DNA from: Rhodococcus sp. IEGM 1381
GTDB taxonomy: Bacteria; Actinomycetota; Actinomycetes; Mycobacteriales; Mycobacteriaceae
NCBI RefSeq assembly: GCF_030056795.1
Contig: NZ_JASHKQ010000001.1
Coordinates: 1,426,001-1,490,000, forward strand
Direction: 5' to 3'
Length of the DNA: 64,000 nt
Each line of letters starts with the position of its first letter. The stretch's first letter is position 1. Shown piece by piece: positions 48,101 through 61,100 of the stretch. The position numbers were made by a program, and so were the translations under genes. The notes below the pieces were generated by a model. The model was not told the DNA's origin, did no database searches, and was given only the letters and a program-made list of their open reading frames with translations.

Positions 48101-51100
48101 CGGTCGAGCCGATCGAGCTCGAGACGGCAAAGTTCGACCTCGCGTGGCATCTGACCCCGAGCCCCGACGGCACGGGGATCCGTGGTCGGTTGTCCTTTGC
48201 GACAGCGCTGCGTGATCACGAATCCGCAAAACTGTTGGTTGAGCGCCTCGTTCGCCTCCTCGATCAGCTCACCGAGCTGCCGGATGAACCGATCGCGGCT
48301 GCGCAGCTGGCCAGCGCAGAAGAACAGCAGCGGGCGATCGTGGACTGGTCGGGTCTCACCGTGACCGAGTCACAAACGACCGATACCGTGCTCGACCGCT
48401 TTGCCGCCAGTGTCGATGCAGCACCGTCGCACATCGCCGTGACCGATGACAGTCACGCGCTCAGTTACGACGAGCTCGACTCTCGCAGCAGTCAGCTCGC
48501 GCGTTACCTGCGCATGGAAGGCGCGGGACCCGAGCGGCTCGTCGCCATCGCGTTACCGCGATCCGTCGACATGGCAGTGGTCATGCTCGCTGTCCTGAAG
48601 GCGGGAGCGGCGTATCTCCCGATCGACCCGAAGTATCCCTCGGAGCGGATCGCCTTCATGCTCGAGGATGCTGCCCCCGTGCTGCTGGTGACGACATGCG
48701 CGCTGCTGGAGGACTTGACGTCGGCGTCGGCTACACAGCGTCTTCCGAACGTGTTGTTACTCGACGATCCTGCGGTGGCCGAGGGGTGGCTGAGGCTGTC
48801 CGCCGAACCGCTTTCGACGCGACCAGCGCTCCAGAACCCCATGTACGTGATCTATACCTCTGGCTCGACGGGAAGACCGAAGGGTGTCGTCGTCGAGCAC
48901 CGCAATGTCGTTCGCCTCGTGGACAACACCGCGCAGTGGTTCGAATTCGGTGAGGACGACGTGTGGACCTCGTTCCACTCCTACGCATTCGACTTCTCGG
49001 TGTGGGAAATATGGGGAGCTTTGACCACCGGCGGACGCGTGGTGGTGGTGCCAGAATTGACTGCACGAGAGCCGAAGGCGTTCCGGGAGCTAATCGCCCG
49101 TGAGCGGGTCACAGTCTTGAACCAGACGCCGACCGCTTTCTACCACCTGATTCAGGCAGATGCAGAGGCCGCGGCGCTCCCGGATGCGGAACCTCTTCGA
49201 CTTCGCTGGGTAATCTTCGGCGGTGAAGCGCTCGACGCGGGACAGCTTGTTCCGTGGTACGAGCGGTACTCGAGCGATGCCCCGCGGCTGGTCAACATGT
49301 ACGGCATCACCGAAACCACGGTGCATGTGACGTACGAGCCGCTCGACGACGGGACGGTGCCGAACGCCGGCGGTAGCGGTATCGGCCGCCCGATCCCTGA
49401 CCTCGGGGTGTACGTGCTCGACGACATGCTTCGTCCGGTGCCGCCGGGGGTTCTGGGTGAGATGTACGTGACCGGTGCTGGAGTTGCCCGCGGCTATCTA
49501 GATCGCCCTGGTCTGACCGCCGGCCGATTCGTCCCAAACCCGTTCGCGTCCCACGAAGGCGGATCTCCTACCGGTGCGCGGATGTATCGAACGGGCGACC
49601 TCGCGCGTTTCGGCGCGGACGGCCACTTGGTGTACCGAGGGCGAAGTGACGACCAGATCAAGTTGCGCGGCTTCAGGATCGAGCTGGGCGAGGTTCGCGC
49701 AGCCCTGGCGCAGCAACCGGGGATCGCGCAGGCTGCCGCCGTGATTCGGGAAGATCGGGACGGCGATGCACGTCTCGTCGGGTATGTGGTGCCGACGAGG
49801 AAGGGCGTGGTGGTCGATCAGGCAGTGTTGAGGGCGGAGCTCGCGAGAAGCCTCCCCGAACATATGGTTCCTGCAACGATCGTCACCCTCAGTCGGCTGC
49901 CGCTCACCGCGAACGGCAAGCTCGACGTGAAGACTCTTCCTGCTCCCGACTCGAGCGGGAACGTCACTGGACGCGCACCGCGCTCTCCGCAGGAAGAGCT
50001 GCTGTGCGCGGCGTTCGAGACGGTCCTCGGAGTGAGCGACGTGGGAATCGACGATTCGTTCTTCGATCTCGGCGGACATTCCATGCTCGCGACCAGGCTT
50101 ACCGCAATCGTCAGGACTGCGCTGGGCACCGAGCTGAGTCTGCGCTCGCTATTCGAAGCGCCCACCGTTGCAAAGCTTGTCGAGCGGCTGCGCGATACCG
50201 ACGTCGGAGTGAAGAGACCCGAACTGGTGGCAGGTGAGTTGGGTACGTCGAGTCCGCTGTCTCCCTCACAGCGACGACTCTGGTTGCTTCACCGTTTGGA
50301 AGGACCGGGGTCGGGTTACAACATCCCGGTCGCCCTACGGGTCACCGGACCCCTGGATGTAGCCGCGCTGAGCGCGGCGTTCGACGACGTCGTGGAACGG
50401 CAAGATGTGCTGCGGTCGGTCATCGACTCGGATCCTGCCTCCGATACGGAAGGAGATGCGCGCCAACGGTTGCACGATGCGCCGAGTCTCTACCTCGGCG
50501 ATCCCGTCGAGCCGACCGACATCGAGCAGCTCATCGACGAGGCGGCAGCCTATCGGTTCCGTCTCGATGCCGAACCACCGATTCGCGCGGCGTTGCACCG
50601 CGTGAACACGGAACCGGACGCGCCCGACCGACACGTGCTGGTGATTGTTGCCCATCACATCGCGGCAGATGGATGGTCGATTCGATTGCTGGCGGACGAG
50701 ATCGCAGTTGCGTACACAGCCCGTGAGCGTGCACAGACTCCCGTCTTCGGCGAGTTGCCGATCCGGTATGCGGACTTCGCGAAATGGCAACTGAGGCTGT
50801 TGGGTGACGTCGACGAACCATCCTCCGTCGCAACGGAACAACTGGATTTCTGGACCCGCACCCTTGCCGATCTTCCTGCCGAACTGCAGTTGCCGACGGA
50901 CCGGCCCCGTCCGTCGGTGTCCACTCGACGCGGTAGTCGACACAGGGTCGGACTACCGACCGACCTATGGCATCGGATGCGGACGCTTGCGGCCGACCGT
51001 CTGTGCACACCGTTCATGGTTTTTCAAGGAGCTGTGGCGACACTTCTCCACCGCATGGGTGCCGGAACGGATATTCCTCTGGGAACCCCGCACGCCGGCC

Positions 51101-54100
51101 GTGGACACGCCGCGACTCACGGTTTGATCGGATTCTTCGTCGATACAGTGGTGCTGCGAACCGATCTGTCCGGTGACCCCACCTTCTCCGAAGTGCTCGA
51201 CCGCGCGCGGCGCTGCGACCTCGATGCTTTCGACAACGCCGACGTGCCTTTCGATCGGCTGGTGGAGCAACTGCGTCCGGAGCGATCCGCGGCGCGTCAC
51301 CCTCTGTTCCAAATAGCGGTCAGCGTGGAAACCGACTCTGCGCAGATCACGCCGCCGGTACTGGGCGGGCTGGAGGTCGAGGTTCTGGCCGTCGACACCG
51401 ATACAGCGAAATTCGACCTGTGGATTCTGTGTTCGCCCGCAGACACTGAGGGGCGAATGTGTATCACCATCGAGTACTCCCACGACCTCTTCGATGCCTC
51501 GACCGTTGTCGAGCTGGGGCAGCGCCTGATCCAACTACTCGACACCGTGACCGCGGAGCCCGATGTCCCTGTGAGTGTGGTCGACGTCCGATTGCCGGTC
51601 GAACGCGGTCGCTCGGTCGTGCCTCAGCACCTGAACGGCGCGGATTCCATCGTCGAGGCGTTCGCGACGTGCGTTGCGGAGAGTCCTACTGCCCCCGCAC
51701 TGTGCTGGGCCGGTGGTGTCCTCGACTACGGGGAATTGGATCGGCGGTCCAACAGATTCGCGCAGAGGTTGGTTGCAGTGGGTGCCGGTCCCGGATCGGT
51801 TGTACCGCTGCTCGTCGAACGGTCACCTGACATGGTCGTGGCGATGCTCGCCGTACTCAAGGTAGGTGCCGCATACTTGCCGATCAGTAATCACTACCCG
51901 GATCAGCAGATCCGGGACGTGCTGGAGGAAGTCGACGCCGAGCTCCTGCTCACGGATGCCGAATGTACTTCGCGAGTAGCCGACCTCGGCGCAGATCTGC
52001 CGATTGTCGATATCGATCACGCCGGGTACACCAACTATCCGAACCGGGAACCGAAGGTCCACATCCGGTCCGATGCGCTCGCGTACGTGATGTACACGTC
52101 CGGGTCCACGGGCCGTCCGAAGGGCGTGGCAGTCAGCCATGGCGACGTCGCCGCTCTGGCCACGGACCGGATGTGGCGCGGAAAGGTCGATCGCGTACTG
52201 CTGCACTCGGCACACGCATGGGACGGGTCGACATTCGAGTTGTGGGCACCGCTGCTCACCGGCGGGTGCGTGGTCGTCGCTCCGGTCGCCGATCTCGACA
52301 TCGAGCAACTGAGTGGATTGATCCGCAAGCACGAGGTCACGGGGCTCTTCCTCACGACGGGCGTACTGAACGTCATGGCGACCGAACACGCGGAGGTGTT
52401 CGCGCCGCTGGATCTGTTGATAGCGGGGGGCGACGTGCTCGCGGCGGCGGCCGTCGCTGCTGTGGCCGAGAAGTGCCCTGCCACAACCATGGTCAACGGA
52501 TACGGTCCGACCGAAACGACCGTGTTCGCAACAGTCCACACAGCAGCGGGACCGGACGTGGAGGAGTCGTCGAACCGCGACTCCGTGCCCATCGGACGAC
52601 CGCTCGACAGCATGACGACACACGTGCTCGACGAGCGGCTGAATCCCATGGCCGACGGCGTCATCGGTGAGCTTTACGTCGGTGGTCGTGGAATCGCGCG
52701 TTGCTACTGGGGCCGACCGGATCTCACGGCGGAAAGGTTCGTCCCGGATCCGTACTCGACGAAGGGGGCGCGACTGTATCGAACCGGAGACCTCGTACGG
52801 CGGCGTCGAACGGGCACGCTGGAATATGTCGGCCGTGCGGACGATCAGGTGAAGATCCGGGGATTCCGGATCGAGCCGACCGAGATTGCCGCAGCTCTCG
52901 AAGCGATACCGATGATAAAGCAATGTGCGGTCGTCGTCCGGGAGGATCGCCCTTCTGACAAGCAGATCGTGGCGTACATCGTGTCCTCCGAGCAGGCGGA
53001 TCCGGACTTGCCGCGACAGGTCGTCGACATGTTGGCCGAACACTTACCGCAGTACATGGTGCCGTCGCATGTCCTGGTTCTGCCGCGTCTTCCGCTCACT
53101 TCCATCGGCAAACTCGATCGGAGGTCGCTGCCGGCGCCTCTGCGAGCCGACACCGGACCCCGAATCGACCCTCGGACGGCTGCCGAGGCGACGTTGAGCG
53201 ATCTCTACGCCGAGGTCCTGGGTCTCCCGTCGGTGGGCCTCGACGCCGGATTCTTCGATCTCGGTGGTGACAGCATCATGGCGATTCAGCTGGTCAGCCG
53301 TGCGCGGAAGGCTGGATTGGAGATCAGCGCTGCAGACGTCTTCACTGCCCCGACCGTGGCGGCGTTGGCAACGGTGTCGGATTCACGTGCACCCGCTACT
53401 GCGGAAGGCGAAACGCCGGGCGAGGGGATCGGAAGCGTACCCGCCTGGCCGATCGTGGGGTGGCTCGCCGAGCGCGGCGGCTCGTTGGACACCTTCAACC
53501 AGTCGACCGTGCTCGCGGTCCCTCCTGGTCTGGGCGAGGAACGGCTACGCCGAGCGGTACAGACAGTCTTGGATACGCATGACGCTCTGCGGCTACGCGT
53601 GGAGGTTCGTGGCCGAGACGCCGCCGATTGGCGGCTGACCGTCGAGCCGATCGGCTTCGTCGCGGCGGCGGATCGCCTGCGGCGGATCGACTGCCGGTCG
53701 AGCGAGCCGTCCTCGTCCGTACCGGAGCTTCACGACGAACTGACTGCTGCGGGCACATCGGCGCTCGATCGCCTCAATATCGCGACCGGGCGAATGATCG
53801 AGTTCGTCTGGCTGGATGCAGGCGACCGGCCGGGCCTACTACTTGTGGTCGCAAATCACTTCGTGGTCGATGGCGTCTCGTGGCGGATCCTGATCACCGA
53901 CTTGCTGGAGGCGTGGGAATCCGGTGATTCAGGGACGAACGAACCACAACCGGTATTCACCTCTGTTCGACGATGGAGCTCGGGGCTGAAACGTGCTGCG
54001 GAAGAGGCGCGGGACGAGCTCCCGTACTGGCGACGGATCGCCAACGGCATCGATCCGCAGTTCTTCGACAATCGGCTCGACCCTGATCGTGATCTGGTCC

Positions 54101-54918
54101 GGGATGCCGGCTCGGTGCGATTGCAGTTGCCCGTCGACGTGACCGAGTCGCTGATCACCTCCGTTCCGGGCGCGGTGAATGCAGGTGTGGAAGAAGTGCT
54201 GTTGGCATCGTTCGCAGTTGCGGTCGCGCAGTGGCGGCGTCGGCGCGGTGCTGTGACGGGCGCGGTGACGGTCGACCTCGAAAGCCACGGACGGCACCCC
54301 GAGGGGCCTGACCTGTCGCGGACCGTCGGCTGGTTCACTTCGCTGTACCCGCTTGCGCTCAAGCTGAGCCGGAGCGGAATCGATGCCGTACCGGTGGCCG
54401 GTGCAGACACCGGCCGAGCGATCAAGGAAGTCAAGGAGCAACTCCGCGCGGTACCTCGGCGGGGAGCGGGCTACGGCTTGTTGAGGTACCTGGACGAGCG
54501 CGGTCGTGCGGCCCTCGGCGGTGTGCCTGCACCCCACTTCGGCTTCAACTACTTGGGGCGGTTCACCGCTCCGGCGGTGAGCGAGTGGCAGATCGCCGAG
54601 GGACGATCCGGACCGGCACCTGCAGCACCGAATACTCCGCTGGCCCACGTGGTCGAACTCAATGCAGCGGTGAACCACACGGCACTCGGACACCAACTGT
54701 CCGTGACATGGACGTGGGCTTCGCGTCTGGTCGACGAGACTGCGGTGCGCGAGCTCGCCGCCGACTGGTTCGCGGCGATAGAGGGCATCGTGAACTACGC
54801 CGAGAACGGCGCCTATGTCGGACTGACGCCGTCTGATGTCTCCCTTGTAGATCTTTCACAGGACGAGATCGAAGACTTCGAGGACCTCTTCCGAACGGAC
54901 TGGCTCGAATCGGAATGA
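33010..54918 (+). CDS. giant six-module NRPS, lipopeptide synthetase 1
   Basis: Single reading frame of 21.9 kb, about 7302 residues. Domain order: Cstart-A-T, C-A-T, C-A-T-E, C-A-T, C-A-T, C-A-T-E, then a short C-terminal linker. Every C domain keeps HHxxxDG and every T domain the GGHS or GGDS serine. Epimerisation domains close modules 3 and 6 ([11 protein letters not shown], and [11 protein letters not shown] with Asn for the first His). Pocket codes read by eye: Gly, Gly, Asx, Tyr-type, Thr, Ile/Val-like. I chose GTG 33010 (AGGGAGA just before it); a TTG at 32929 is in frame but has no site, and TTG 33019 is another option. No thioesterase is present; the terminal linker resembles a donor communication domain that docks with the NRPS starting 61 bp downstream. 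FAAL and ACP supply the starter acyl group; the MbtH-like protein at 19585 may assist its A domains. Confidence 0.95.
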   Translation: MVRLTTAETQQLRRLRLTAAQTSVWVAQQAEPESSLYQCGTSYEITGDLDVDSVEHAIAGALRETDGLRARFVTDGDDVLQFIEPADGIEPGFGRATVDVVDLRDATDPVAEAHEWMERDLRSAPDLGGASLVRHVLIRTGTRDSILFLRYHHIVLDGFGQMLYVRRIGELYSALVTAEPRPRARARALTDLVTGDAEYNDSQRYLDDRRFWLDEYSDVPEPHSISGRAAAPGPRPFVQSVPLSGAATLPESWRAGRWSAVIVAAAAAFVHRMTGTEDVVVGLPMLARTGSAALQTPTMLANEIPLRVRVTPDGTFEELVAQVQRAVRKALGAQQFRGEELHRLVGLAGTAGRLGSLSVNAMSFAKEPEFAGTTVRGTVLSTGPVADLALTAVRSPGEPVPTLMFQANSRLYDAVELAEHAGRFGRFLGDLLNDHTQRVSESVLLSAEEQQRITQWETGKQTCESGVDRWLRRIGELARTQPNATAVSATDGTISYAELDRRAHALAAVLRSRGIGPESFVAVALSRRTDLVVALLAVLRAGGAYLPIDTTFPADRIAYMVEDCNPAVILVDSHSIGAVPAVGPKPIDVTDLPEVADPASHEADVEHEEVSALNAAYIIYTSGSTGRPKGVVVTREGLDNFVDAMLEVVGLTPHDRLLAVTTVSFDISCLELYVSLTAGAHVVLADETLARSPAELVETVRAERVTLLQATPGLWASILDTDSSALAEVRALVGGEALDPTLAQRMRVSCADVVNLYGPTETTVWSSTADVRSTRTPDIGTPIRNTQIYVLDKRLRPVPPGVSGEIYVSGTGLARGYSNRPGLTSERFVPDLISDSPGARMYRTGDVGRWSREGRLQCEGRADHQVKVRGYRIELGEVEAVLAAYPDVARAAAIVREDQPGDRRIVGYVVPRPPGDVDLDDLLSSVAETLPRYMIPSELVVLEALPSTPNGKVDRRALPAPRRREASARGPRDAAESMLCEVVADVLGMERVGIDDDFFALGGHSLLATQVIGRLARRGVRLQTQHLYAAPTVAQMARHIESMAEFRASALAPLNSSETERLLADSGAAHVWPVTPLQQGLLFHAGADDDAYLVQLELDLAGPVSVDAVRDALGAVVGRHPLLRASFTTADDGTVVQLIHDRITVPVSETDLTDPSSHPDPYSAARDLAQSDGARRIDPEAVPLLRAALYRLSTDVTRVTISVHHLVIDGWSLPILTRDFLAALAGRSLPPLRSPADYLGWLAGQDPRTSLTQWHKALSGVEPTLLGSGRVGVVAPTTMQVDLVAGMAGDANAERLARGIERLARQTGVTESTVVEAAWGLTLARILDRTDVVFGTTVSVRPPELPGVEDLIGLFINTVPLRITTGNADFRVRDLLADRLRRRTETVSEEHVGLATLQKDLGHPDLFDTLLLHETLPIELDSARADAHDAGVQLLGADARDGTHYPIVVRTTPGRTWSCRIQYRPDIVEEHTVTTLGRAFAHILRQMVDGPEARVGSIGALTPVELDIVVRQWNDTRRPVPEPGWMDRFEAWARNHRSAEAVVAQDTRLTYGELIDGVDRLTAQLGKREIGPGRTVAVALPRTSDLVIALLSVLRSGAAYLPIDSSYPADRIEYMLLDAEPSLILTAADSAAALPDTTVPRLSVTDLDSNGSDVVCDHTARPCVPGDAPAYVIYTSGSTGRPKGVVIGRQALENFLAGMAELVPVEATSRVLGVTTVGFDIAGLELFLPLRAGATLVLADRDTVREPAELCALIAAEHITVAQATPSLWQAVVDERPDVLAGVSILVGGEALPQDLADRLVANAASVTNMYGPTESTIWSTTSQIASDRRPDIGRPILNTSTYVLDRELRPVPIGTAGELYVGGAGLAHGYLGRPALTAERFVANPYETGTRLYRTGDVTRLDEAGTIHYLGRADTQVKLHGFRIELGEVEAALRRHVDVRGVAVVVRKDPTGGDRLIAYVEAQLGREVVPSELRSDAHRWLPPYMVPSAVVVLDALPLTPNGKVDRKALPAVGPVPREVTRVAATETEKALCAAFGEVLGHSDIGADDDFFALGGDSVTSFRLIGAARAKGIELSVRTIFALRTPGALAHAVRTAETEGSQAPVEYELDRVLPDEQYDRIMGEPGIEAVEPLAGLQPGIYFHSAFDEEAEDVYTVQLLIEVDGPLDLDRLRWATDRIVERHSVFRTGFRRSGLERPVAVISASATVDIETHHAGSPADREALLAEHRTRRFDLTAPPLLRVLAIECESLRWTVAVTAHHLVVDGWSLPIVVTELLEGYAAERDTVETNTRTPSYSSFVRWLAGPSGRRHSGPEALDSLARSLDDVDPTRLCPDIDLVASDPARLSRRLTGDRTVQLERFAAERSVTLNTLIQAAWAVTLGAVTGSRRVQFGVTMAGRPDDLPDAESIVGLLINTLPLAVDLRPDDTVSALLARVRDEQARLLSFSHVSLAELQSTLGKGSLFDTSVIFENFPVDLAAVDRLARSAGLSLRSADVADASHFAVGLMAVPGVELELKLHYQPTAFESTDIDRIADRLIHILIGLVESESSATVASLDPLLPKERSAALAAGTGPLIDPADTLLPELLTARFRTAGDQLAVISGGRSLTYRELDTRSGALAAELQRREIGIDDIVAVGLPRSVDLVVALVAVLRSGAAYLPLDTEYPVDRIALMLELAAPSALIDGFDDSVPFSGPRIRQHELESVITAGARAEDVHIHPSSLAYTIFTSGSTGVPKAVGVSHAAISAYMSQNTRAFGSMMDTSLVPTSIGFDLTVTALFTPLTLGGSVRLEALDSLLGDYTPEFLKATPSHLPLIEQLTTVRPRKALILGGEPLHADTVRRWRNNNPDAALINSYGPSETTVSTLVHVVPPGELITGPLPIGRPVEGMRAYVLDSALRPVPANVPGELYLAGLQVARGYLRHPALTAHRFVPDPFGDPGERMYRTGDVAARTTDGSFSHLGRTDDQVKVRGHRIEPGEVAAVLRGMVDVADAAAVVRTDLGSRAALVGYVVAEHGATLDPQQLIARTADRLPIAWVPSAIVVLPALPVTPNGKLDRAALPAPPEQATTTRTAPRTAVEEILCRLTAELLGLPEVGVEDDFFGLGGDSITSLQLVGRARGENVVFSARQVFQCRTISRLARVTTSTAVAVSDCAVAPTGIVRRTPIMRALLERGPKASDKYNQTVVSTVPATGDPRRAAVVLQALLDRHDALRMRSHDSGALEIAQRDHVDVDELVRRVPSLHGPANMSDAALQEIARDAVDGLDLRAGRAVQAVWLDGGPATDGRLLLAVHHLCVDGVSWRILLDDVRAAWDALERGETTALAKVGTSFREWSDRLADRRPASSDRWLGVLEDAPPRRLDPRIDTNADAVRTELRMNGTDVAALLGAVPQQLRAGIDEVVLAAFGVATGRAVVTVEKHGRAEELFPGVDLSRTVGWFTTAFPVRVGVGAGSDATEQQLLVEVLDTAKVALRTVADQGIDYGAARYADAERFADVGSARYALNYLGRSGGRAEAQPLDVPNPDVGLAHEIELNAFVDDRVDGPELVAVWTHAPRLVSSGEVHALAHRFFDALRLLVRLGSSDGHVRTTPADVSIDITQAEIDEIDSRTAQFGSEIVDLRPLTPLQEGMLYRRLASPDRRDPYTNQLRLEMSGLLDENRLRRAAAMLQRRHTALRSGFVRTSRGTPVQVVHSKIPVAWTTFDATRSSDREIESMLFDERWEPYDLAHPPLMRFAVVRYDDNRWTLVLSNHHINRDGWSVPVILGDLISLYAGDPLDEPAEFGDYLDWLARTDKDAARKAWRAALAGIDEPSSIARQRGELDESTAVPESSNRHTFTVEWVDRPGAGLDATARSLGVTPNTVVQAAWAVLIARVLGRNDVVTGMTVSGRPEELPELAHAVGPFITTVPLRVQLRPNETVGDLCGRLHVEQADLLDHHHVGLAVINADVGLGELFDTGMVFENYPIDESLLQERAARAGWECAAVEAADATHFTLAIEATPTALGLRVNLEHRPDIVDDSEAARLAAGFARLLQTIVADPTELVGRLGIFGPDDTAEIVDTGVGPSSPNGEALLLFPDLFTRRVQSDPQALAVAFAESTLTFEELDGAAGALARSLVAIGAGPERVVAVQLPRSLELAVAMLAVIKAGAIYLPLDPDYPPERLQYCHVDAAPIVVIGGPSNAPAVTIDIDLDQLLENGVPGYQTPVAPDQGAYIVYTSGSTGRPKGVVVGHRGIPHLASGQIAAFEVSRDSRVLQFASPSFDAAFSEFCMAWLAGACLVLSTREQLLPGVPLADVLAEQRITHVTLPPAALPEMPDDALEGVRCLVVAGEQCPPEQVARFAGQLRMINAFGPTETTVCATMSRPLDDGGATPPMGDAIVGSAVYVLDSHLHPVPVGTPGELYVAGPSLARGYLGRAALTAERFVPNPHAVQSRLPVGSRMYRTGDVARRDLDGELRFLGRSDGQVKLRGFRIEPGEIETRLREHTGVHNAAVVVREDHPGDRRLVAYVVLRNGAKVAPVDLLKTLSEQLPAHLIPAAVVTLPELPLTPSGKIDRIHLPAPEWSNPTTRRLPKNSVEIGLCAIFAEVLGLETVGVEESFFDLGGHSLVAARLVGRLRAEYDAVVSMRDLFNYPTPEGLAQRLVPGTENSSPWTGITDSPRPHRIPLSAAQSRLWFLHRLEGASATYNIPVALRLTGRLDIDSLTAALGDVMDRHEALRTTVGNDEEGAYQCIRTEVEIVPEFVTATESTLRPMLRDAAGTAIDIENELPLRVTVFDLGDEAYVLLIVLHHIAGDGASTGPLAADLVAAYSSRSETGSAPLWAPLGVQYADYTLWQQRYFGAEVDANSRIASQLAFWRATLAGLPDELELPLDRRRPARSERGHAGESIGFAVPADVHRRIENIAAQHSASPFMVVHAALSVLLHRVGAGTDIPIGTPSEGRDHPELDKVVGFFVNTLVLRADLSGNPTFAQLLERVRTSDLAAYEHADTPFERLVEEINPQRNPGRHPLFQTMLVWDADDSRTAMDALAELPSLTVTVEPIELETAKFDLAWHLTPSPDGTGIRGRLSFATALRDHESAKLLVERLVRLLDQLTELPDEPIAAAQLASAEEQQRAIVDWSGLTVTESQTTDTVLDRFAASVDAAPSHIAVTDDSHALSYDELDSRSSQLARYLRMEGAGPERLVAIALPRSVDMAVVMLAVLKAGAAYLPIDPKYPSERIAFMLEDAAPVLLVTTCALLEDLTSASATQRLPNVLLLDDPAVAEGWLRLSAEPLSTRPALQNPMYVIYTSGSTGRPKGVVVEHRNVVRLVDNTAQWFEFGEDDVWTSFHSYAFDFSVWEIWGALTTGGRVVVVPELTAREPKAFRELIARERVTVLNQTPTAFYHLIQADAEAAALPDAEPLRLRWVIFGGEALDAGQLVPWYERYSSDAPRLVNMYGITETTVHVTYEPLDDGTVPNAGGSGIGRPIPDLGVYVLDDMLRPVPPGVLGEMYVTGAGVARGYLDRPGLTAGRFVPNPFASHEGGSPTGARMYRTGDLARFGADGHLVYRGRSDDQIKLRGFRIELGEVRAALAQQPGIAQAAAVIREDRDGDARLVGYVVPTRKGVVVDQAVLRAELARSLPEHMVPATIVTLSRLPLTANGKLDVKTLPAPDSSGNVTGRAPRSPQEELLCAAFETVLGVSDVGIDDSFFDLGGHSMLATRLTAIVRTALGTELSLRSLFEAPTVAKLVERLRDTDVGVKRPELVAGELGTSSPLSPSQRRLWLLHRLEGPGSGYNIPVALRVTGPLDVAALSAAFDDVVERQDVLRSVIDSDPASDTEGDARQRLHDAPSLYLGDPVEPTDIEQLIDEAAAYRFRLDAEPPIRAALHRVNTEPDAPDRHVLVIVAHHIAADGWSIRLLADEIAVAYTARERAQTPVFGELPIRYADFAKWQLRLLGDVDEPSSVATEQLDFWTRTLADLPAELQLPTDRPRPSVSTRRGSRHRVGLPTDLWHRMRTLAADRLCTPFMVFQGAVATLLHRMGAGTDIPLGTPHAGRGHAATHGLIGFFVDTVVLRTDLSGDPTFSEVLDRARRCDLDAFDNADVPFDRLVEQLRPERSAARHPLFQIAVSVETDSAQITPPVLGGLEVEVLAVDTDTAKFDLWILCSPADTEGRMCITIEYSHDLFDASTVVELGQRLIQLLDTVTAEPDVPVSVVDVRLPVERGRSVVPQHLNGADSIVEAFATCVAESPTAPALCWAGGVLDYGELDRRSNRFAQRLVAVGAGPGSVVPLLVERSPDMVVAMLAVLKVGAAYLPISNHYPDQQIRDVLEEVDAELLLTDAECTSRVADLGADLPIVDIDHAGYTNYPNREPKVHIRSDALAYVMYTSGSTGRPKGVAVSHGDVAALATDRMWRGKVDRVLLHSAHAWDGSTFELWAPLLTGGCVVVAPVADLDIEQLSGLIRKHEVTGLFLTTGVLNVMATEHAEVFAPLDLLIAGGDVLAAAAVAAVAEKCPATTMVNGYGPTETTVFATVHTAAGPDVEESSNRDSVPIGRPLDSMTTHVLDERLNPMADGVIGELYVGGRGIARCYWGRPDLTAERFVPDPYSTKGARLYRTGDLVRRRRTGTLEYVGRADDQVKIRGFRIEPTEIAAALEAIPMIKQCAVVVREDRPSDKQIVAYIVSSEQADPDLPRQVVDMLAEHLPQYMVPSHVLVLPRLPLTSIGKLDRRSLPAPLRADTGPRIDPRTAAEATLSDLYAEVLGLPSVGLDAGFFDLGGDSIMAIQLVSRARKAGLEISAADVFTAPTVAALATVSDSRAPATAEGETPGEGIGSVPAWPIVGWLAERGGSLDTFNQSTVLAVPPGLGEERLRRAVQTVLDTHDALRLRVEVRGRDAADWRLTVEPIGFVAAADRLRRIDCRSSEPSSSVPELHDELTAAGTSALDRLNIATGRMIEFVWLDAGDRPGLLLVVANHFVVDGVSWRILITDLLEAWESGDSGTNEPQPVFTSVRRWSSGLKRAAEEARDELPYWRRIANGIDPQFFDNRLDPDRDLVRDAGSVRLQLPVDVTESLITSVPGAVNAGVEEVLLASFAVAVAQWRRRRGAVTGAVTVDLESHGRHPEGPDLSRTVGWFTSLYPLALKLSRSGIDAVPVAGADTGRAIKEVKEQLRAVPRRGAGYGLLRYLDERGRAALGGVPAPHFGFNYLGRFTAPAVSEWQIAEGRSGPAPAAPNTPLAHVVELNAAVNHTALGHQLSVTWTWASRLVDETAVRELAADWFAAIEGIVNYAENGAYVGLTPSDVSLVDLSQDEIEDFEDLFRTDWLESE
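36200..39300 (+). other. NRPS module 2: C - A(Gly) - T
   Basis: C domain ~36220-37540 (VHHLVIDGW), core-1 motif [11 protein letters not shown] ~37570-39060 with pocket D-I-L-Q-L-G-M-I-W, a glycine-type code; T ~39090-39290 (GGDSVTS, Ser codon 39181-39183). The T domain has GGDS although no epimerase follows. Confidence 0.78.
39340..43770 (+). other. NRPS module 3: C - A(Asx) - T - E
   Basis: C ~39390-40700 (AHHLVVDGW), A ~40740-42190 with pocket D-L-T-K-I-G-S-V-S. The DLTK opening and Lys are characteristic of Asp/Asn pockets, but the last residues match no standard code I recall. T ~42225-42430 (GGDSI, Ser 42325-42327). E ~42480-43750 ([21 protein letters not shown]). Product residue predicted D-Asx. 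Confidence 0.7.
43780..46930 (+). other. NRPS module 4: C - A(Tyr-type aromatic) - T
   Basis: C ~43850-45170 of the type that follows epimerases ([19 protein letters not shown]), A ~45200-46660 with pocket D-A-S-T-V-A-A-V-C, as for Tyr/beta-hydroxy-Tyr in glycopeptide synthetases and close to Phe codes; T ~46720-46920 (GGHSLVA). The PIGRPI-type motif is altered to MGDAIV. Confidence 0.68.
46960..50200 (+). other. NRPS module 5: C - A(Thr) - T
   Basis: LCL-type C ~46970-48330 ([25 protein letters not shown]), A ~48370-49950 with pocket D-F-W-N-I-G-M-V-H, an exact threonine code, T ~49990-50200 (GGHSMLA). Thr is the natural candidate for later ester closure of a ring. Confidence 0.85.
50220..54830 (+). 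other. NRPS module 6: C - A(branched aliphatic) - T - E
   Basis: LCL-type C ~50250-51590 (AHHIAADGW), A ~51640-53140 with pocket D-G-F-F-I-G-G-V-F, resembling Ile/Val codes, T ~53180-53390 (GGDSIMA), E ~53440-54830. The E motif is [11 protein letters not shown]: Asn6949 (codon 53854-53856) replaces the first His while the catalytic second His stays. D-residue predicted. Confidence 0.62.
54831..54918 (+). other. C-terminal docking (donor communication) linker of NRPS 1
   Basis: The last ~30 residues after the epimerase ([20 protein letters not shown], ending [10 protein letters not shown]) are acidic, as in donor communication domains found after E domains. They would dock to the N terminus of the next NRPS. 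Confidence 0.6.
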
Positions 54919-54979
54919 CCTGGAACCAGATCGATCTCGAATCAGGACTGACTCTTCTCTCCGAGAATGCGAGGACCAC

Positions 54980-57900
54980 GTGACTACGTCGACCCCGACG
55001 CGCGGCACTACCAACAACGTGATCGACGACATCCTGCCGCTCAGCCCGCTTCAGGAAGGGCTGCTGTTTCACAACATGTACGACGGCGATTCTGCCGATG
55101 TGTACGCCGTCCAGTCGATCTTCGAGCTGGAAGGCCCACTCGACAATTCCGCTGCACAGAGCGCAGTCGCGGGGATTCTCGAACGGCACGCCAGTCTGCG
55201 TGCTGCGTTTCGACAACGGCGTTCCGGTGAGTGGGCGCAGATCATCGCAAGCCGGATACCAGTGCCGTGGTACGAGGTCGATCTCACGGATCTTCCCGCC
55301 GAGAAACAACTTCCAGCGGCCGCAGCGGTCGCGGAGAAGGATCGGAAGCGACGGTTCGACGTCGGAAAGCCTCCACTGCTGCGGTTCACACTGGTTGTAC
55401 TGGGGGAGAAGCGGCATTGGCTCGTGCTGACGATCCACCACACCCTTATCGACGGCTGGTCACTCCCCATCCTGCTGTCGGAGTTCGAGGCGCTGTACCG
55501 GGGCAAGCCCCAATCCGCTCTCCCGCCGCTCACTCCCTACCGCGACTATCTGGTGTGGTTGCACAAGCAAGATCGAGAGGCCGCGCTGGCAGCATGGGAT
55601 GCCTCGCTCGGTGGCCTCGAGATGTCGACACTTGTGGCAGAGCGAATCCAGGATCGGACGCCGACCGATCCGGAGCGCTACGACTTCGCGCTCTCTGCCT
55701 CAGAAACAACGGCGGTCACCGAGGGCGCTCGACGGTTCGGCGTCACTACCAACACCGTCGTTCAGGTGGCGTGGGCGTTCGTACTGGCGGGTCTCACCGG
55801 ACGTGACGACGTCGTGTTCGGAGTGACGTCCAGCGGGCGACCGGCGCACCTGCCGGGTGTGGAATCGATGGTCGGCCTGTTCATCAATACCCTGCCGGCG
55901 CGGGTGCGATTGGATCCGAACGAATCGGTAGGAGAACTCGTTGCGCGAGTCCGAGCTGAACAAGCGCAGCTCCTGGACATAGGATTCGTACCGCTCAGCG
56001 AGATACAGCAGCGCAGCGGGCTCGGGCAACTGTTCGACACGTCCGTGGTCTTCGAGAACTTTCCGTTCGACAGGCGCAGCGAAGCTGTCAGTGCTGAGTC
56101 CAGAGACGAACTGGAGGTGGTCGGTACGCGTAGCCATTCGGCCAACCACTTCCCATTGAGCCTGGTGGGTATGCCCGACGATGTGTTGCGCTTCAAGATC
56201 TTTCACCAACCGGATCTGTTCGATGCGGATGCCGTCGAGTCGATCGCGACGCGCTTCGGTGCCTTGCTGAGTGCGGTGGTCGATCGTCCCGACGCTGTCG
56301 TCGGCAGGATGAGTCTGCTGACCGAGACGGAGCATGAGGAAGTTCGACACCACGCGAGTGCAGGCGGTTCCGTCGCTTCGACTGTCGAATCTGCGGCGGG
56401 CCCTACATTTTCGTTGCTGTTCGCCGCGCAGGTTGCCGCGAATCCACAGCACGTGGCAGTCGTCGCCCCCGGTAGTCAGGGCGAACCGGACCAAAAAATC
56501 ACCTACGCCGAGCTAGATCGCAGGTCGGCGGCTTTGGCGCAACAACTGAAAGAGCGCGGGGCGAACCCGGAAGACGTTGTCGCAGTGCTGCTGCCGCTCT
56601 CGATTGAGCTTCTGGTGGCACTGCTGGCGGTGGTGAAGTCCGGTGCGTCTTACCTACCTGTCGACCCCGAATATCCTGCGGAGCGCATTCGGCACCTGAT
56701 CGAGGATGCACGTCCAGTGCTCGTTCTGACCGGGCACGATGTCGATCTGCCCGACATCGATCCGCCGCAGATCGACGTGACCGAAGTCGAGTACGCGGAG
56801 CCGAGCGGTGATGTGCTGCCCACACCCCGATCGAGTCAGGCGGCGTACATCATCTATACCTCCGGTTCCACTGGACGACCGAAGGGTGTCGTCGTGGACC
56901 ATGGTTCGCTCGGTTCCTACCTCAGCCGGGGAATCGGGGCGTACCCGGATGCCGCACGGTCCAGCTTGGCGCATTCCTCGCCTTCGTTCGACCTCACCGT
57001 GACATGTCTGTACCTTCCGCTGGTGAGCGGTGGAACGGTATGGATAGCCGATCTCCAGAACGCGGCCGAGGCCGCAATCCCACGCCCGTCTTTGTTGAAG
57101 GGAACGCCGTCACACCTTCGGGTGATTCATGAACTCGACTGGGACACTTCGCCTACGGGCACACTGATTCTTGGGGGCGAGCCCCTGTACGGCGAAGCGA
57201 TACGGCAGTGGCGAGCCGATCATCCGAACGTCCGGGTGATCAACGCGTACGGGCCGACCGAGGCGACGGTGAACTGCATCGAGCACGTCATCGAGCCCGG
57301 TACGGACGTTGCCGACGGGCCAGTCCCGATCGGTCGGCCATTCGCAGGAGCCCGAGCATTCGTCCTCGACGCCGCACTGCGGCCGCTGCCGGTGAACGCT
57401 GTCGGCGAACTGTACGTGGCGGGAACAGTTTTGGCGCGGGGATACCTGCATCGCAGTGCTCAGACGGCGGAGCGGTTCCTTGCGTCACCGTTCGACGGGG
57501 GTCAACGGATTTACCGCACAGGCGATCTGGTCCGTCGTCGTGCCGATGGCTCACTGGTGTACGTCGGTCGTGCAGACGATCAGGTCAAGCTGCGTGGATT
57601 TCGCATCGAACCCGGTGAGATTCGTGCGGTGCTCATCGCCGCGGACGGGGTAGAGCAGGCCGTTGTCCTCGTCCGCGAAGATCAGCCGGGGGAGCCGAAC
57701 CTGGTCGGTTACTACGTCGGTACGGCAGATCCAGTCACCTTGGAGACGCATCTGCGCTCGATGATTCCCGGTCACATGGTGCCGTCGTTCCTCGTGCCGC
57801 TGGAACGAATACCCCTGACACGTAACGGCAAAGTCGACACCTCCGAGCTTCCTGCTCCGGCTCCGGTCCTCGGCAAGAGTGCGTCGCTGTCCGATCCTCG

Positions 57901-58100
57901 CGCCGAACTGCTGCGGGTGATCTTCGCCGAGGTTCTCAAGCTGCCCACAGTAGGTGGGAACGATAACTTCTTCGAACTCGGCGGCCATTCCCTGCTCGCG
58001 ATTCGCCTCGTGAGCAAAGTGCGGTCGATGCTACGGATCGCAATGAACGTCAAGCAGTTGTTCGAGGCGTCGACTCCCAACGAACTGGCTCGTGTGCTCG
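54980..58100 (+). other. NRPS module 7: C - A(Asp) - T
   Basis: C ~55025-56330 of the type accepting a D-residue donor (LSPLQEGLLFH; HHTLIDGW), in keeping with the upstream epimerase. A ~56400-57860 with pocket D-L-T-K-I-G-A-V-N, an aspartate-type code like those of daptomycin/CDA-class synthetases. T ~57890-58090 ([10 protein letters not shown]). Confidence 0.75.
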
Positions 58101-61100
58101 GTAACGTCGCGTCGGCGAGCCCCGCGCTGCGCGCAGGGAACAGGCCGAGTCGGATTCCGCTGTCCGCCGAACAGAATCGTCTGTGGTTCCTGCATCGCAT
58201 GCATGGTCCGAGTGCGACCTACAATTTGACGGCCGCACTGCGGCTGAGGGGTCCCCTCGATGTCGCTGCGCTAGAGGCAGCGTTCGCTGATGTTCTCGAC
58301 CGTCATGAGGTTCTGCGCACCGTGATGGCAGAGGACGACGACGGCGCGCGCCAGATCGTTCTTCCTGGATCGTCTTCCGCAGAACCCGATCCGCGTAGCA
58401 CTCCATCGATCGAGCTGCACGAGTGCCAAGACGATGACCTGGAGCAGGTGCTCACGAGCGGTGCGGGGGCGACGATCGACTTCGCGAGCCAAATCCCTAT
58501 GCAGCTCAGCCTGTTTCGAACGGCCCCGAATGACTACGTGCTTCTCGTGATCCTGCATCACATTGCTGGCGACGGCTGGTCGACGCCTTTGCTGACCCGC
58601 GACCTGTCGAACGCGTACGTCGCTCGAGTCGACGGCCAGGTGCCGGACTGGGAACCCTTGGCGGTGCAGTACGCCGACTACGCTCTGTGGCAAAGAGAGC
58701 AGCTCGGTCGTGACGATGAGGACAGCCTGCAATCACGCCAGCTCGGGTATTGGAAGCAGCAGCTCGCCGACCTTCCGGCCGAATTGGACCTGCCGACGGA
58801 TCATCGCCGTCCGGCCGTGGCCTCGTATCGTGGCCGACACGCGCGCATCGACCTCGACACGTCGACGCATGCACGTCTGATCCAGGTCGCGCGAGAGGTA
58901 GGCGTCACCCCGTTCATGGTGTTGCAGGGAGCCCTTGCTGTCTTGCTCTCCAGACTCGGCGCGGGTGACGACATTCCTATCGGCTCGCCCATTGCCGGTC
59001 GATCGGACGCCGCCACCCACGAGATGATCGGCTTCTTCGTCAACACCTTGGTATTGCGTACCGACCTATCCGCGGCCACGGACTTCGCGGGGTTGTTGCG
59101 CAGTGTTCGAGAAACCGACGTTGCAGCGTACGCGAATTCCGATATTCCTTTCGAGCGCCTCGTCGAGGAAATCAGACCGGAGCGCTCTCGCGCCCGCCAC
59201 CCGCTGTTTCAAGTCATGTTGGCGTTCAACAACAACGATAGGTCGGCAGCCGAAGCGACAACGAAGCTGCCGGGCATTCAGGTGGAAAGCCTGCGGATCT
59301 CTGCGTCCACGGCGCGGGTCGATCTTGCTTTCAATCTCGTCGAGTCGTACTCGAAGGACGGCGAGCCGTCCGGTCTCACCGGGGTCCTCGAGTACGCCAC
59401 GGACCTCTACACCGACGAGGGTGCACGTCGGCTCGTCGGTCGGTTCGAGAAGCTACTCCGTGAGTTACTCGTCGACCCGTATCGCTCGCTCGCAACCGTT
59501 TGCGTGCTGGACGATGTGGAGCGGCAGCGACTGCTGTACGAGGTGAACGCGACGGAGCAGCCCACGTCGCTCGATCTGATCGCATGCTTCGACTGTGTCG
59601 TGCACTCAGCGCCCGCGTCGCTCGCTGTGAGCGGCGATTGCGAACTCAGCTATGCGTCCTTGAACACGCGAGCGGACGAAATTGCCACGGCACTGCGCAC
59701 TCTCGGTGTGGGGCCAGGACATCGCGTTGCGGTGGCGCTACCGCGGACCACCGATCTGATCGCGACGCTGCTCGCCGTGCTGAAGACCGGTGCCGCATAT
59801 CTGCCGCTCGACCTCAGGTATCCGGCCGAGCGAATATCGTGGATGTTGCAGGATGCGAAACCTAGCATTGTTGTGACGACCTCGGACGTCGCGCCGCAAA
59901 TCGACTACGTCGAGTCCGAGCAGCTATTGCTCGACGAGACCATGTTTCCCGATTCGGGCGAACGGGTCGATGTCCCGGTTCCGGCCGATGCTCCCGCCTA
60001 TGTCATCTATACCTCCGGTTCTACGGGTCGCCCCAAGGGAGTCGTCGTCACCCGTGGCGCATTGGCAAATCTGCTCGCCGGGATGGCGCGAGTTGTCGGT
60101 CTGAGTGCCGCGGATCGGTGGCTCGCAGTGACGACGGTCGGATTCGACATCGCAGGCTTGGAGATCTATCTGCCCCTGATAACGGGTGCCACGGTCGTGC
60201 TGGCGGACGCAGAAGACACGCGCGACCCAGCGCGACTCGCTTCGCGGATCACCGACGAGGGAATCACCATCATGCAGGCCACACCCAGCCTGTGGCGGTC
60301 GCTCGTCGACCAACATCCGCAGTCGCTCCGGGATTTGACGTCGCTGGTCGGCGGCGAGGCGCTCCCTGCCGAACTCGCGATCGAGCTCGCGGCGCGGACA
60401 CGGAACACCTTCAACGTCTACGGACCGACCGAGACCACGGTCTGGTCGACTACGGCCGTGGTCGAGCAGATCGGTGTACCGAATATCGGGACTCCTGTCG
60501 ACAACACCGCCGTGTACGTTCTCGACGTCAACCTTCAGCCCGTGCCATCTGGTGTAGTCGGCGAGATCTACCTAGCCGGACATGGTTTGGCACAGGGCTA
60601 TTGGGGCAAAGCCGCCGTCACGTCCGAACGATTTGTGGCCAACCCGTTCTCTGCGGAGGGGGCGGTAACTCAGGGTTCGAGAATGTACCGCACCGGTGAC
60701 CTCGCCCGGTGGGGTGAGGACGGACGCCTGTACTGCCTCGGGCGCGCGGACGACCAGGTGAAGTTGCGCGGATTCCGCATCGAACTCGGTGAGATCGACG
60801 GCGTCTTCGAAACTCACCCTGACGTGTCGCGGGCGGTGACGGTGCTACGAGATCAAGCGTCGCAACTCGTCACGTACGCGGTATCGACCCTCGGGCGAGC
60901 GATCGAGCCGGATGCGCTGAGAACGTACGCATCCCGCTACCTACCCGATTACATGGTTCCCGCAGTGGTCGTCGACCTCGACAGGTTTCCGTTGACGCCG
61001 AATGGCAAGGTGGACAAGGCCTCGTTGCCGGAACCGGTGACCGACTCCGACGATGGACGGTCGGCGCGTAGTCCACGGACACCGCGGGAAGACTTGCTGT

